A DNA stretch of 6,367 nucleotides from Nostoc cf. edaphicum LEGE 07299 (GTDB lineage Bacteria; Cyanobacteriota; Cyanobacteriia; Cyanobacteriales; Nostocaceae): positions 1-6,367 of the forward strand of contig NZ_JADEXF010000227.1 in the NCBI RefSeq assembly GCF_015207245.1. The letters run 5' to 3'. A program made the translations under genes and the position numbers. Numbering within the stretch: the stretch's first letter is position 1; each line of letters starts with the position of its first letter. Shown one piece after another: positions 1 through 6,367 of this stretch. The notes below the pieces were generated by a model that did no database searches, was not told the DNA's origin, and saw only the letters and a list, made by a program, of their open reading frames with translations.

Positions 1-385
1 TTTATATACTCTGAATGCTTTGAATTGGTTTTGTCTAAAGTTTTGTAAAGTAGTTATATTCATTATTTGGGCTAATTCGCTGAAAAATTTTCAAGGGCAC
101 AGTTAAATACTTCCCTGAAATAGCACCAAAGTAACAGCTTTAAGTTTTAAATCGCATTTTTCATATAACTGACTAGACAATGGCTCTAGAAGTTTTGCCG
201 ATAAACCAGCGATTATGAACAATTACTAGTCGCAATTGCCCACGATCCCGACACGATCCCTAGATGTACTTATTTACATTTATTGTACGCTTCTAGCTGT
301 TGAATACTAGCAGCGACAAATAGACTTTCATAATATTCTTAAATGTCCACCTATTTAGATCGAAAGTTAAAGATGGGGTGAAGAG
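1..385. other. Intergenic leader upstream of lepA, no gene seen
   Basis: This AT-rich stretch has no open frame that reads like a protein and no recognisable RNA gene. It holds several small symmetric or repeated sites. A bulged dyad has arms TTTCAAGGG at 89-97 and CCCTGAAA at 113-120. An 11-bp imperfect direct repeat carries CACGATCCC at 241-249 and 252-260. A dyad ATGTA-N6-TACAT spans 264-279. A longer imperfect hairpin lies at 283-319. The 89-120 dyad could be the terminator of a gene lying to the left, but no clear T-run follows it. I could not pick a convincing -35/-10 pair for lepA. Confidence 0.6.
283..319. promoter_or_regulatory. Imperfect inverted repeat in the lepA leader
   Basis: TTGT (283-286) pairs with ACAA (316-319), CGCT (288-291) with AGCG (312-315), and CTAG (293-296) with CTAG (307-310). 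There is one bulged base and one mismatch around a 10-base loop, giving 12 base pairs. It lies about 245 bases before the lepA start and just after the ATGTA-N6-TACAT dyad. It could be an operator, a structured leader, or chance in AT-rich DNA. Nothing in the sequence decides which. Confidence 0.25.
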
Positions 386-473
386 GAGTGCTGAGTGCTG
401 AGTTAAGAGTTAAAAGTTAAGAGTTATTCTCCCCTCTGCCCCACTCAGCACTCGGAACTCAGCACTCAGCACT
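386..473. repeat. Opposed heptanucleotide repeat arrays forming a hairpin
   Basis: Six consecutive 7-bp units run from 386 to 427: GAGTGCT twice, then GAGTTAA and close variants. From 443 to 470 four units of the type ACTCAGC occur, which is the same family read on the opposite strand, followed by ACT. Bases 387-404 are perfectly complementary to 456-473, giving an 18-bp stem with a 51-base loop. Tandem heptamers of this kind match the class called STRR sequences (short tandemly repeated repetitive) in heterocystous cyanobacteria. The element ends 90 bases before the lepA start, so it may be in the 5' untranslated region. Any effect on lepA expression is inference. Confidence 0.85.
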
Positions 474-563
474 AAAAGCAGAGCGTCTTGGCTAAGAAAG
501 CATTAAAATACATTAAGTAAATTGCCCTTTTAACTTTGGTTGCTGCTAAGGCAAAGATAGTAT

Positions 564-2375
564 ATGACTGACGTTCCCGCAGTTCGCATTCGCAATTTTT
601 GTATTATTGCTCACATCGACCACGGGAAATCAACCCTCGCCGATCGCTTGCTACAAGCTACTGGCACTGTTGAAGACCGACAGATGAAGGAACAGTTTCT
701 CGACAATATGGATTTGGAACGGGAGCGCGGCATTACGATTAAGCTGCAAGCTGCCCGGATGAACTACACAGCTAAAGATGGTCAGCAGTATGTGCTGAAC
801 TTGATTGATACTCCGGGACACGTGGATTTCTCTTATGAAGTCTCCCGCTCTCTTGTTGCTTGCGAAGGAGCGCTATTGGTAGTAGATGCGTCCCAAGGTG
901 TGGAAGCGCAAACTTTGGCAAATGTCTATTTAGCATTAGAGAGTAACCTGGAAATTATCCCGGTTTTGAATAAAATTGATTTGCCGGGGGCTGAACCAGA
1001 ACGGGTAATTGGCGAAATTGAAGAAATTATCGGTCTAGATTGCAGTGGAGCAATTCTGGCTTCTGCTAAAGAAGGAATTGGGATTAACGAGATTTTAGAA
1101 GCAGTTGTCGAGCGGATACCGCCACCGCCAAATACGATAAATGAACGCTTACGAGCGTTAATATTTGATAGCTATTACGACAGTTACCGGGGAGTAATTG
1201 TCTATTTCCGGGTGATGGATGGCACCGTGAAAAAAGGCGATCGCATCCATTTAATGGCGTCTGGTAAAGAATTTGAAATTGATGAGTTAGGTGTTCTTTC
1301 TCCGACTCAAAAGCAAGTTGATGAACTGCACGCTGGGGAAGTAGGCTATTTGGGAGCGGCAATTAAAGCTGTAGCTGATGCACGCGTAGGAGACACAATT
1401 ACCCTGAGTAAGGCGAAAGCTGAGTCACCCTTACCAGGTTACGCAGAAGCGAACCCGATGGTTTTTTGCGGGATGTTCCCCATTGATGCCGATCAATTTG
1501 AAGATTTGCGGGAAGCTTTGGAAAAGCTGGAACTCAACGATGCAGCGCTGCATTACGAACCAGAAACTTCGAGCGCGATGGGGTTTGGTTTCCGTTGCGG
1601 ATTCTTGGGTTTGCTCCACATGGAAATTGTCCAAGAACGTCTAGAGCGAGAGTATAACCTAGATTTAATCATTACAGCCCCCTCGGTGATTTATAAGGTG
1701 ATTACCGTCAAAGGTGAGGAACTGTACATCGATAATCCTAGCCGTTTACCTTCTCCCAACGATCGCGAAAAAATTGAAGAACCCTATGTCCAAGTAGAGA
1801 TGATTACGCCGGAAACTTATGTCGGCAGCTTGATGGAGTTGTCACAAAATCGCCGTGGCATCTTCAAAGATATGAAATATCTCGCCCAAGGACGAACCAC
1901 CCTTACTTACGAACTACCCTTGGCGGAAGTTGTAACTGACTTTTTTGACCAGATGAAATCGCGATCGCGCGGTTACGCTAGTATGGAATATCACATTATT
2001 GGCTACCGCGAAAATCCTCTGGTGAAGCTGGATATTATGATTAACGGCGATCCCGTCGATTCTTTGGCGATGATTGTGCATCGAGATAAAGCTTACAATG
2101 TCGGGCGGGCAATGGCAGAAAAACTCAAGGAACTAATTCCCCGCCATCAATTCAAAGTGCCAATTCAGGCATCTATTGGCAGTAAAGTTATTGCCAGCGA
2201 ACACATCCCCGCTTTGCGCAAAGATGTGTTAGCCAAATGCTACGGTGGTGACATCAGTCGGAAGAAAAAACTTTTGCAGAAGCAAGCAAAAGGTAAAAAG
2301 CGGATGAAATCTGTAGGTACTGTGGATGTACCCCAGGAAGCTTTTATGGCAGTACTGCGCTTGGATCAAAACTAA
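564..2375 (+). CDS. lepA: Elongation factor 4 (LepA), translational GTPase
   Basis: This 603-residue protein is a complete LepA/EF-4, the ribosome-associated GTPase related to EF-G that acts on stalled or mispositioned elongating ribosomes and has also been linked to initiation and 30S assembly. The GTPase motifs are all present: P-loop AHIDHGKS at residues 16-23, the switch I region around GIT (56-58), DTPGH at 82-86, NKID at 136-139 and SAK at 167-169. After the G domain come the beta-barrel domain II, the EF-G-like domains III and V, and the LepA-specific basic C-terminal domain ([20 protein letters not shown] region, roughly 560-580). It lacks EF-G domain IV, as the family does. Length is normal for the family. 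The ATG at 564 is chosen because MTDVP...[16 protein letters not shown] is the usual cyanobacterial N-terminus. The upstream Shine-Dalgarno-like AAGG (548-551) is weak and 12 bases away. The stop TAA is followed at once by a second stop, TAG. Identification is very secure. Confidence 0.98.
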   Translation: MTDVPAVRIRNFCIIAHIDHGKSTLADRLLQATGTVEDRQMKEQFLDNMDLERERGITIKLQAARMNYTAKDGQQYVLNLIDTPGHVDFSYEVSRSLVACEGALLVVDASQGVEAQTLANVYLALESNLEIIPVLNKIDLPGAEPERVIGEIEEIIGLDCSGAILASAKEGIGINEILEAVVERIPPPPNTINERLRALIFDSYYDSYRGVIVYFRVMDGTVKKGDRIHLMASGKEFEIDELGVLSPTQKQVDELHAGEVGYLGAAIKAVADARVGDTITLSKAKAESPLPGYAEANPMVFCGMFPIDADQFEDLREALEKLELNDAALHYEPETSSAMGFGFRCGFLGLLHMEIVQERLEREYNLDLIITAPSVIYKVITVKGEELYIDNPSRLPSPNDREKIEEPYVQVEMITPETYVGSLMELSQNRRGIFKDMKYLAQGRTTLTYELPLAEVVTDFFDQMKSRSRGYASMEYHIIGYRENPLVKLDIMINGDPVDSLAMIVHRDKAYNVGRAMAEKLKELIPRHQFKVPIQASIGSKVIASEHIPALRKDVLAKCYGGDISRKKKLLQKQAKGKKRMKSVGTVDVPQEAFMAVLRLDQN

Positions 2376-2376
2376 T

Positions 2377-2432
2377 AGAATTCAGAAGTCAGGAGTCAGA
2401 ATTCAGAAGTCAGAATTCAGAAGTCAGAATGA
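2377..2432. repeat. Heptanucleotide tandem array abutting the lepA stop
   Basis: Seven exact-length 7-bp units run from 2377 to 2425, alternating AGAATTC and AGAAGTC with one AGGAGTC, followed by a decayed eighth unit at 2426-2432. The array begins one base after the lepA stop codon. It belongs to the same general class of cyanobacterial STRR heptamers as the leader array but has a different unit sequence. Units of the opposite orientation lie at 2626-2653, so the transcript could pair over a long distance: CAGAATTCAGAA at 2411-2422 is complementary to 2629-2640. An open frame that runs through this array is made of repeat translation and is not a gene. Confidence 0.85.
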
Positions 2433-2496
2433 ACTTGGAGTCAGAGTGGCGGATAGCGCGGTGGTAGCAAGTTCACGAGTGTCTGAGAAAGAGGCA

Positions 2497-2558
2497 AGGG
2501 AGCAGGGGAGCAGGGGAGAATTTGCAGTAAGTCTTTCTCCTCTGCTCCTCTGCTTCTT
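2497..2558. repeat. Purine/pyrimidine-rich imperfect hairpin
   Basis: A purine-rich strand with the motif GGGGAGCA repeated at an 8-base period (2497-2520) faces a pyrimidine-rich strand with CTCCTCTG repeats (2535-2558). Bases pair over 24 positions around a 14-base loop, with four G-T (G-U in RNA) positions and no true mismatch. No T-run follows the stem, so it is not a canonical intrinsic terminator, although it could still protect or end the lepA transcript. Elements of this look are common between genes in Nostocales. That statement is from general knowledge. Confidence 0.65.
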
Positions 2559-2625
2559 GTCCTCTCCCCCCTTCCCTCTGCCTCTTCGTTGAATGCAATC
2601 CTTTTAGTCCCCCACCACAGTTTTC

Positions 2626-2653
2626 TTATTCTGAATTCTGTATTCTGTATTCT
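2626..2653. repeat. Short heptamer array in opposite orientation
   Basis: Four 7-bp units occupy this stretch: TTATTCT, GAATTCT and GTATTCT twice. Read on the minus strand they are AGAATAC/AGAATTC units, the same family as the array at 2377-2432. Together the two arrays bracket the purine-rich hairpin in an inverted arrangement like that of the repeat pair upstream of lepA. A short T-run (2653-2657) follows, so a weak terminator role for the combined structure is possible but unproven. Confidence 0.7.
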
Positions 2654-2775
2654 TTTTCAACATCCGTTAATTTTAATTACAAAGCCTATAAACAGCAGCT
2701 TTCAGTGTACGAGTTTCAGTATGCTGCTGGCAGGTTTAGCTTTCAAAAAGCCACACTGACTTGCTGTTGGCTCAA

Positions 2776-2799
2776 CCATCTTAAGTGCCATCTTAAGTG
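2776..2799. repeat. Perfect 12-bp tandem duplication
   Basis: CCATCTTAAGTG occurs twice head to tail (2776-2787 and 2788-2799). Each copy contains the 6-bp palindrome CTTAAG. It lies 62 bases before the ATG of the broken GGDEF gene, where a regulator site or a recent slippage duplication would both be plausible. I see no clear promoter boxes around it. A frame reading through here (from about 2705) shows no protein-like features. Confidence 0.7.
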
Positions 2800-2970
2800 T
2801 GTCTCTAATGCGGGATTTCTAACAGAAAAAATGAGCGTTTATTGTAGAAATTCAAAACATCATGAGTCGCAAGCAGGCAGAAGAACAACTTTCTGAGGTA
2901 GAGCAAAAGTATCGCACTCTGGTAGAAAAAATTCCGGGCGATCTTCAATCAAACCATTCAGTTTATCGCA

Positions 2971-4539
2971 TTGCTTCAACCGAATGGAATTGTATTAGAA
3001 GCCAACCAAACAGCACTAGACTTTGCTGGAATTAATCGAGAAGAAGTAGTTGGCAAACCATTTTGGGAAGCAAAGTGGTGGACAACCTCTCCAAATACCC
3101 AAGAGCAATTAAAAACTGCGATCGCAGCTGCTGCTAATGGTGAATTTATTCGCTATGAAGTTGAGATTTTAGGTCGAGATGGTCAAGCGATCGCGATTGA
3201 TTTCTCACTGCGTCCTATACTCGATCAAACCAGGCATATTACCTTACTGATCTCAGAGGGACGAGATATTACTGAATACAAAGTCGCGCTTCAGGAGCGC
3301 CACAAAGCTGAAGAGGCATTGCGCTTCAGTCAAGACTTTCTACAAAAGGTTGCTAATACCGTACCGCATATTTTATATCTATTTGACCTCTTAAAAGGAA
3401 CAAGTATTTATCTTAACGAGAAAAGTGTGAATATTTTAGGCTACTCTCCAGAGGAATTTTGTAACGCAGATCCGCAGTGGTTGATGAATTGCTTTCATCC
3501 AGACGACCGACACCTCTGCTATGACATACCGAATCGCTTCGTCAATCTGAACGACAATGAAGTACTTTCCACTGAATACCAATTCCGACACAAAAATGGA
3601 GAATGGCGTTGGCTACATACACGAGAAGTCGTATTTGCCAGAGATACTAACAGCACTCCAACGCAGATTCTTGGCTCGGTAGAAGACATTAGCACTCGCA
3701 AACAAGCCGAAGTGATGCTGCAACAACAGGCCGAGGGAGAACGGCTAATTACTGAAGTAACTCAACAGATTCGGCAATCGCTGAATTTGGAGGAGGTTCT
3801 GAATACAACAGTAAATAGTATTCGCCAGTGTTTAGGTTCAGATTCCGTAGCTATCTATCAGTTAGAATCTGACGGAAGTGGGAATTTCGCGGCAAAATCA
3901 GTGGGTGATGACTATCCTCAGAGATTAGAACTGACAATGCACCCATTTTCCCTCAAACAAGATTTTAGCGACTATTATCAGGGATTACCTAAAGTCTTCC
4001 ATAATATTGAGGAATCTGATTTTTCAGCCGAGGTTTTTGAGTTATTACAACTCTATCAAGTTAAAGCGGCTATAATAGTGCCGATTTTGAATGAACAGCA
4101 TCTGTGGGGTTTACTTATTGCTCACCAGTGTACCGCACCTCGTTATTGGCAAGCATTTGAAGTGAATTTGTTGCAGCAATTGGCTAGTCAAGTAGCGATC
4201 GCTATTCATCAATCAGTACTCTACCAGCAAGTGCAAGCTGCCAATGAAGAATTACAAAGATTAGCTACCCTAGATGGTTTGACTCAAATAGCCAATCGCC
4301 GCCGATTCGATCAGTATCTTGAAACTGAGTGGCAGCGACTCAAACGCGAGCAACTTTCACTGTCTTTAATTTTGTTAGATGTCGATTTTTTTAAACTCTA
4401 CAATGATACCTATGGTCATTTAGGAGGGGATGATTGTTTGCGGCAATTAGCAAGTGCCCTCAAAAATATTGTTAAGCGTCCAGCCGATTTAGTCGCTCGT
4501 TACGGTGGAGAAGAATTTGCTATCATTCATTCTGCCTAA
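2971..4539 (+). CDS. Surviving open frame of the broken gene: PAS-PAS-GAF and truncated GGDEF
   Basis: This is the longest intact frame within the broken diguanylate cyclase gene and may be annotated as a gene on its own, with a TTG start (522 residues). That start is unlikely to be real, because PAS-coding sequence continues upstream in the same frame to 2926. Numbering from the TTG: PAS 1 about 1-103; PAS 2 about 123-243 with HPDDR and the PAS_3-like [20 protein letters not shown] about 258-415 (VKAAIIVPI...LWGLLIAHQ); linker helix 416-430; GGDEF from [13 protein letters not shown] (434-446) through [10 protein letters not shown] (470-479), RPAD (503-506) and GGEEF (512-516). The frame ends with the aberrant residues HSA, so the C-terminal third of the cyclase domain is missing. 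If translated, the product should fold as a sensor without normal cyclase activity. The GAF has no cysteine where cyanobacteriochromes carry the bilin-binding one. Confidence 0.45.
   Translation: MLQPNGIVLEANQTALDFAGINREEVVGKPFWEAKWWTTSPNTQEQLKTAIAAAANGEFIRYEVEILGRDGQAIAIDFSLRPILDQTRHITLLISEGRDITEYKVALQERHKAEEALRFSQDFLQKVANTVPHILYLFDLLKGTSIYLNEKSVNILGYSPEEFCNADPQWLMNCFHPDDRHLCYDIPNRFVNLNDNEVLSTEYQFRHKNGEWRWLHTREVVFARDTNSTPTQILGSVEDISTRKQAEVMLQQQAEGERLITEVTQQIRQSLNLEEVLNTTVNSIRQCLGSDSVAIYQLESDGSGNFAAKSVGDDYPQRLELTMHPFSLKQDFSDYYQGLPKVFHNIEESDFSAEVFELLQLYQVKAAIIVPILNEQHLWGLLIAHQCTAPRYWQAFEVNLLQQLASQVAIAIHQSVLYQQVQAANEELQRLATLDGLTQIANRRRFDQYLETEWQRLKREQLSLSLILLDVDFFKLYNDTYGHLGGDDCLRQLASALKNIVKRPADLVARYGGEEFAIIHSA
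4523..4532 (+). repeat. 4-bp tandem duplication causing the 3' frameshift
   Basis: The sequence TCATTCATTC contains two adjacent copies of CATT (4524-4527 and 4528-4531). Removing one copy restores the reading [12 protein letters not shown], the usual continuation of this cyanobacterial GGDEF family, and joins the frame ending at 4539 to the one ending at 4786. The simplest reading is a +4 slipped-strand insertion. A sequencing or assembly error cannot be excluded from one sequence. Confidence 0.85.
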
Positions 4540-4966
4540 TACAGAGATTCAAGGAGCAATCTATGTAGCTCAAACTATTCGACAAGCAGTGCGCGACTTA
4601 GCCATTCCCCATGCTCAATCTCGCGTGTGCGATCATGTTACCGTTAGTCTAGGTGTTGTTAGCATTGTGCCAAATTGCGAAATTTCGCCGCCAGACTTGA
4701 TTAATGCAGCAGACAAAGCACTTTATCTAGCCAAACAGCAAGGACGCGATCGAGTTCATGCCGTTTGCGTCGTTATCCCTTCTTGACACCTAGTTGCGGG
4801 AGGCTCAATTGTTCTAATTATGAATTATTACTATACTTTGCTTCCTATCCTTAGCCTAAAGTTGATAACCTTTGATAGATCTAAAAATTTTAGTAAAAGT
4901 ACTCACTGCATTGGCCAGACTTGTATTTTTAGGTAAATGTAGTTTGTTAGATATTTATAAAGTGTC

Positions 4967-4972
4967 GGGGAG
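4967..4972 (+). promoter_or_regulatory. Ribosome binding site of the glycosyltransferase gene
   Basis: GGGGAG ends eight bases before the ATG at 4981, a near-ideal Shine-Dalgarno spacing. It fixes the start of the glycosyltransferase and is clearly stronger than the site before lepA. The 190-base spacer before it is AT-rich and includes the palindrome CTAAAAATTTTAG at 4881-4893. I could not assign a confident promoter. Confidence 0.75.
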
Positions 4973-4980
4973 TCTAGTAG

Positions 4981-6168
4981 ATGAAGATACTGGTACTGAG
5001 TTGGGAGTTTCCACCAAGGATTATTGGGGGAATTGCGCGGCATGTGGCGGAGTTGTACCCAGAACTGGTAAAGCTAGGACATGAAATCCACCTAATTACA
5101 GCTGAGTTTGGTCACGCATCAATGTATGAGGTTGTTGAAGGAGTAAAGATACATCGAGTGCCAGTGGCATATAGTAACGACTTTTTCCACTGGGTAGTGA
5201 ATCTCAACTTGAGTATGGGATATCACGGTGGTAAATTGATTTTAGAAGAAGGGCCCTTTGATTTAATTCATGCCCATGATTGGTTAGTCGGAGATGCTGC
5301 GATCGCTCTCAAGCATAATTTTAAAATACCACTAATTGCTACAATTCACGCTACAGAATACGGACGCTATAACGGGATTCACACAGACATCCAAGGCTAT
5401 ATAAATGGCAAAGAAACCTTGTTAGCTTACAATGCGTGGCGGATTATTGTTTGTAGCGACTATATGCGCCAAGAAGTAGAACGAGCGCTCTACAGTCCTT
5501 GGGACAAAATTGATGTCATTTATAACGGTATTCGAGCCGAAAAGAAACAGCATCATACAGATTTTCATGCTCTGGATTTTCGCCGCCAATTTGCCGCAGA
5601 CGATGAGAAAATAGTTTATTACCTCGGTCGTATGACCTATGAAAAAGGTGTACCTATATTGCTCAATGCTGCACCCAAAATCCTTTCAGAAATGAGAGGT
5701 AACGTGAAATTTGTAATCGTTGGTGGCGGTAATACTGACCATCTCAAGCGCCAAGCCTGGAATTTGGGAATTTGGCATCATTGCTATTTTACCGGTTTTC
5801 TCTCCGATGAATACTTAGATAAATTTCAAACTGTCGCTGATTGTGCCGTTTTTCCGAGTCTTTACGAACCCTTTGGAATTGTAGCTTTAGAAAGCTTTGC
5901 TTCTCGTGTACCTGTAGTAGTTTCTGATACTGGTGGTTTTCCAGAAGTGGTGCAACATACCAAAACAGGCATTGTGACTTGGGTGAACAATCCCGATTCT
6001 TTAGCTTGGGGAATTTTGGAAGTGTTGAAAAATCCAGGTTATCGTCAATGGCTGGTGGATAACGCTTATGAGGATTTAGAGCACCGCTTTAGCTGGCCAA
6101 AACTAGCCAAGAAAACCGAGCAAGTATATCAGCAAGTTGTGCAAGAGCGATCGCAAATACCGTGGTAA
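4981..6168 (+). CDS. Glycosyltransferase family 4 (GT-B fold, GlgA/GlgM-like N-terminus)
   Basis: This 395-residue protein is a retaining nucleotide-sugar-dependent glycosyltransferase of the GT4 type, likely cytoplasmic, with no signal peptide or membrane segment. The N-terminal acceptor-side domain (about 1-185) opens with MKILVLSWEFPPRIIGG, the glycine-rich loop seen in starch/glycogen-synthase-like GT4 enzymes, and carries LIHAHDW at 95-101. The C-terminal donor domain (about 205-370) has GRMTYEKG (216-223) with the expected phosphate-contacting R217 and K222, the VGGG loop at 247-250, and the E-x7-E motif EPFGIVALE (296-304). SDTGGFPEVV (315-324) and TGIV (329-332) follow, as is usual. 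Length is normal and the frame is intact. It starts 194 bases after the broken GGDEF gene with its own strong ribosome binding site, so it is probably transcribed alone. The exact donor and acceptor cannot be read from sequence. An alpha-glucan or an exopolysaccharide/lipid-linked sugar are both possible. Confidence 0.93.
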   Translation: MKILVLSWEFPPRIIGGIARHVAELYPELVKLGHEIHLITAEFGHASMYEVVEGVKIHRVPVAYSNDFFHWVVNLNLSMGYHGGKLILEEGPFDLIHAHDWLVGDAAIALKHNFKIPLIATIHATEYGRYNGIHTDIQGYINGKETLLAYNAWRIIVCSDYMRQEVERALYSPWDKIDVIYNGIRAEKKQHHTDFHALDFRRQFAADDEKIVYYLGRMTYEKGVPILLNAAPKILSEMRGNVKFVIVGGGNTDHLKRQAWNLGIWHHCYFTGFLSDEYLDKFQTVADCAVFPSLYEPFGIVALESFASRVPVVVSDTGGFPEVVQHTKTGIVTWVNNPDSLAWGILEVLKNPGYRQWLVDNAYEDLEHRFSWPKLAKKTEQVYQQVVQERSQIPW

Positions 6169-6174
6169 GATAGA

Positions 6175-6201
6175 TCCCCGATTTCTTCAAGAAGTTGGGG
6201 A
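6175..6201 (+). terminator. Palindromic terminator-like hairpin after the glycosyltransferase
   Basis: The arm CCCCGATTTCT (6176-6186) pairs with AGAAGTTGGGG (6190-6200) around a 3-base loop, with two G-U-type pairs, and T6175-A6201 extends the stem. It starts seven bases after the stop codon. An AT-rich stretch follows with TTTT at 6210-6213 rather than an immediate T-run, so termination may be inefficient. Similar CCCCGA-TTCTT palindromes are dispersed in Nostocales genomes (general knowledge), so it may also be a repeat-element copy. Confidence 0.6.
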
Positions 6202-6367
6202 GCTAAAATTTTATTTTAACTTGCATAAATCCTTAATCAACCTTTGATAAGTTTATAGCTGGTACTGCTGCAATTTCTGAAGTAGTGCAAATTTAATCTG
6301 GTTTTAGATATTACAGCATATTTCAAGTTGGTAAGGTACACAAGCTAAATCTGTTAGCCAGTTATAA

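Larger units (their letters stand above)
2862..4786 (+). pseudogene. Broken PAS-PAS-GAF-GGDEF diguanylate cyclase gene
   Basis: Read through two frame changes, this locus gives a protein of about 640 residues that would sense a signal through PAS and GAF domains and make cyclic di-GMP from two GTP. Segment one (ATG 2862 to about 2937) reads MSRKQAEEQ...[10 protein letters not shown], a coiled linker plus the opening of a PAS domain, and its frame stops at 3033-3035. Segment two, one base out of register, reads [19 protein letters not shown] from 2932 onward, the opening of a different PAS domain, then a second PAS, a GAF and most of a GGDEF domain, stopping at 4537-4539. Segment three (4532-4786) continues the GGDEF domain with ILPNT...VTVSLGVV...ADKALYLAKQQGRDRV. 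The catalytic GGEEF (4504-4518) and the inhibitory-site RPAD (4477-4488) are intact. All segments keep normal coding character, so the damage is recent or partly artefactual. No strong Shine-Dalgarno sequence precedes 2862. Confidence 0.85.

Noticed and set aside
264..279. NtcA nitrogen-control site upstream of lepA
   Set aside because: The half-sites GTA and TAC are separated by 6 rather than 8 bases, and no matching -10 box sits at the usual distance.
386..473. CRISPR array
   Set aside because: The units are 7 bp with no spacers and appear in both orientations, which does not match CRISPR architecture. No cas gene is present.
1084..1634. Minus-strand open frames inside lepA (1084-1362, 1431-1634), and likewise 3519-3701 in the GGDEF gene
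   Set aside because: They are antisense to well-conserved coding sequence and show no protein-like features of their own.
2326..2592. 88-codon + strand open frame overlapping the lepA end
   Set aside because: It overlaps lepA in another frame and then translates the heptamer array and the purine-rich hairpin. The product is low-complexity and has no protein family character.
2705..2896. 63-codon + strand open frame before the GGDEF gene
   Set aside because: It starts at GTG without a ribosome binding site, passes through the 12-bp duplication and overlaps the start of the PAS-coding segment.
4516..4540. Programmed ribosomal frameshift as the explanation of the GGDEF break
   Set aside because: There is no slippery heptamer or downstream stem at the site, and the offset is explained exactly by a 4-bp tandem duplication.
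4872..5084. 70-codon + strand open frame across the glycosyltransferase start
   Set aside because: Its second half is an out-of-frame reading of the glycosyltransferase, and the first half is AT-rich spacer with no motif.
4867..6249. 11-bp direct repeat AACCTTTGATA at 4867-4877 and 6239-6249 flanking the glycosyltransferase gene
   Set aside because: Exact 11-bp matches are expected by chance several times in a 6.4-kb window. There are no inverted ends or transposase that would suggest a mobile unit.
6203..6367. A gene or transposon end in the last 165 bases
   Set aside because: No open frame, terminal inverted repeat or RNA gene is visible. The stretch around 6313-6345 vaguely recalls dispersed cyanobacterial repeats, but I cannot support that from this window.

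Overview
The window looks like chromosomal DNA of a filamentous, probably heterocyst-forming (Nostocales-type) cyanobacterium. Four things point that way: seven perfect copies of the HIP1 octamer GCGATCGC, blocks of tandem heptanucleotide repeats between genes, a cyanobacterial-type LepA, and a PAS/GAF/GGDEF sensor protein. All readable genes are on the + strand. The assignment rests on sequence style and protein resemblance recalled from knowledge, not on a database search.

Layout. Positions 1-563 are a long AT-rich leader with no convincing gene. It holds a few small dyads and, at 386-473, two opposed arrays of 7-bp repeats that can fold into an 18-bp hairpin. Positions 564-2375 encode a complete elongation factor 4 (lepA). 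A second heptamer array begins one base after the lepA stop codon. The lepA-downstream spacer (2376-2861) also holds a purine/pyrimidine-rich hairpin, a short block of heptamers in the opposite orientation, and a 12-bp tandem duplication.

Positions 2862-4786 carry a PAS-PAS-GAF-GGDEF diguanylate-cyclase-type gene broken in two places. Near the 5' end, the start of one PAS domain is joined out of frame to the start of another, which looks like a deletion across a shared 9-bp motif. Near the 3' end, a 4-bp tandem duplication just after the GGEEF motif shifts the frame. The flanking coding sequence still reads cleanly in all three frames, so the damage looks recent, or one break may be a sequencing artefact.

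Positions 4981-6168 encode an intact family-4 glycosyltransferase with a good ribosome binding site, followed by a terminator-like palindrome at 6175-6201. The last 165 bases (6203-6367) hold nothing I can identify.

The genes do not form an obvious operon or pathway. LepA is a translation factor, the broken gene would have been a cyclic-di-GMP signalling protein, and the glycosyltransferase probably acts in polysaccharide synthesis. Spacers of about 190-490 bp separate them. I find no convincing new multi-gene system. The most informative observations are the two precise lesions in the GGDEF gene and the inverted heptamer arrays flanking lepA.
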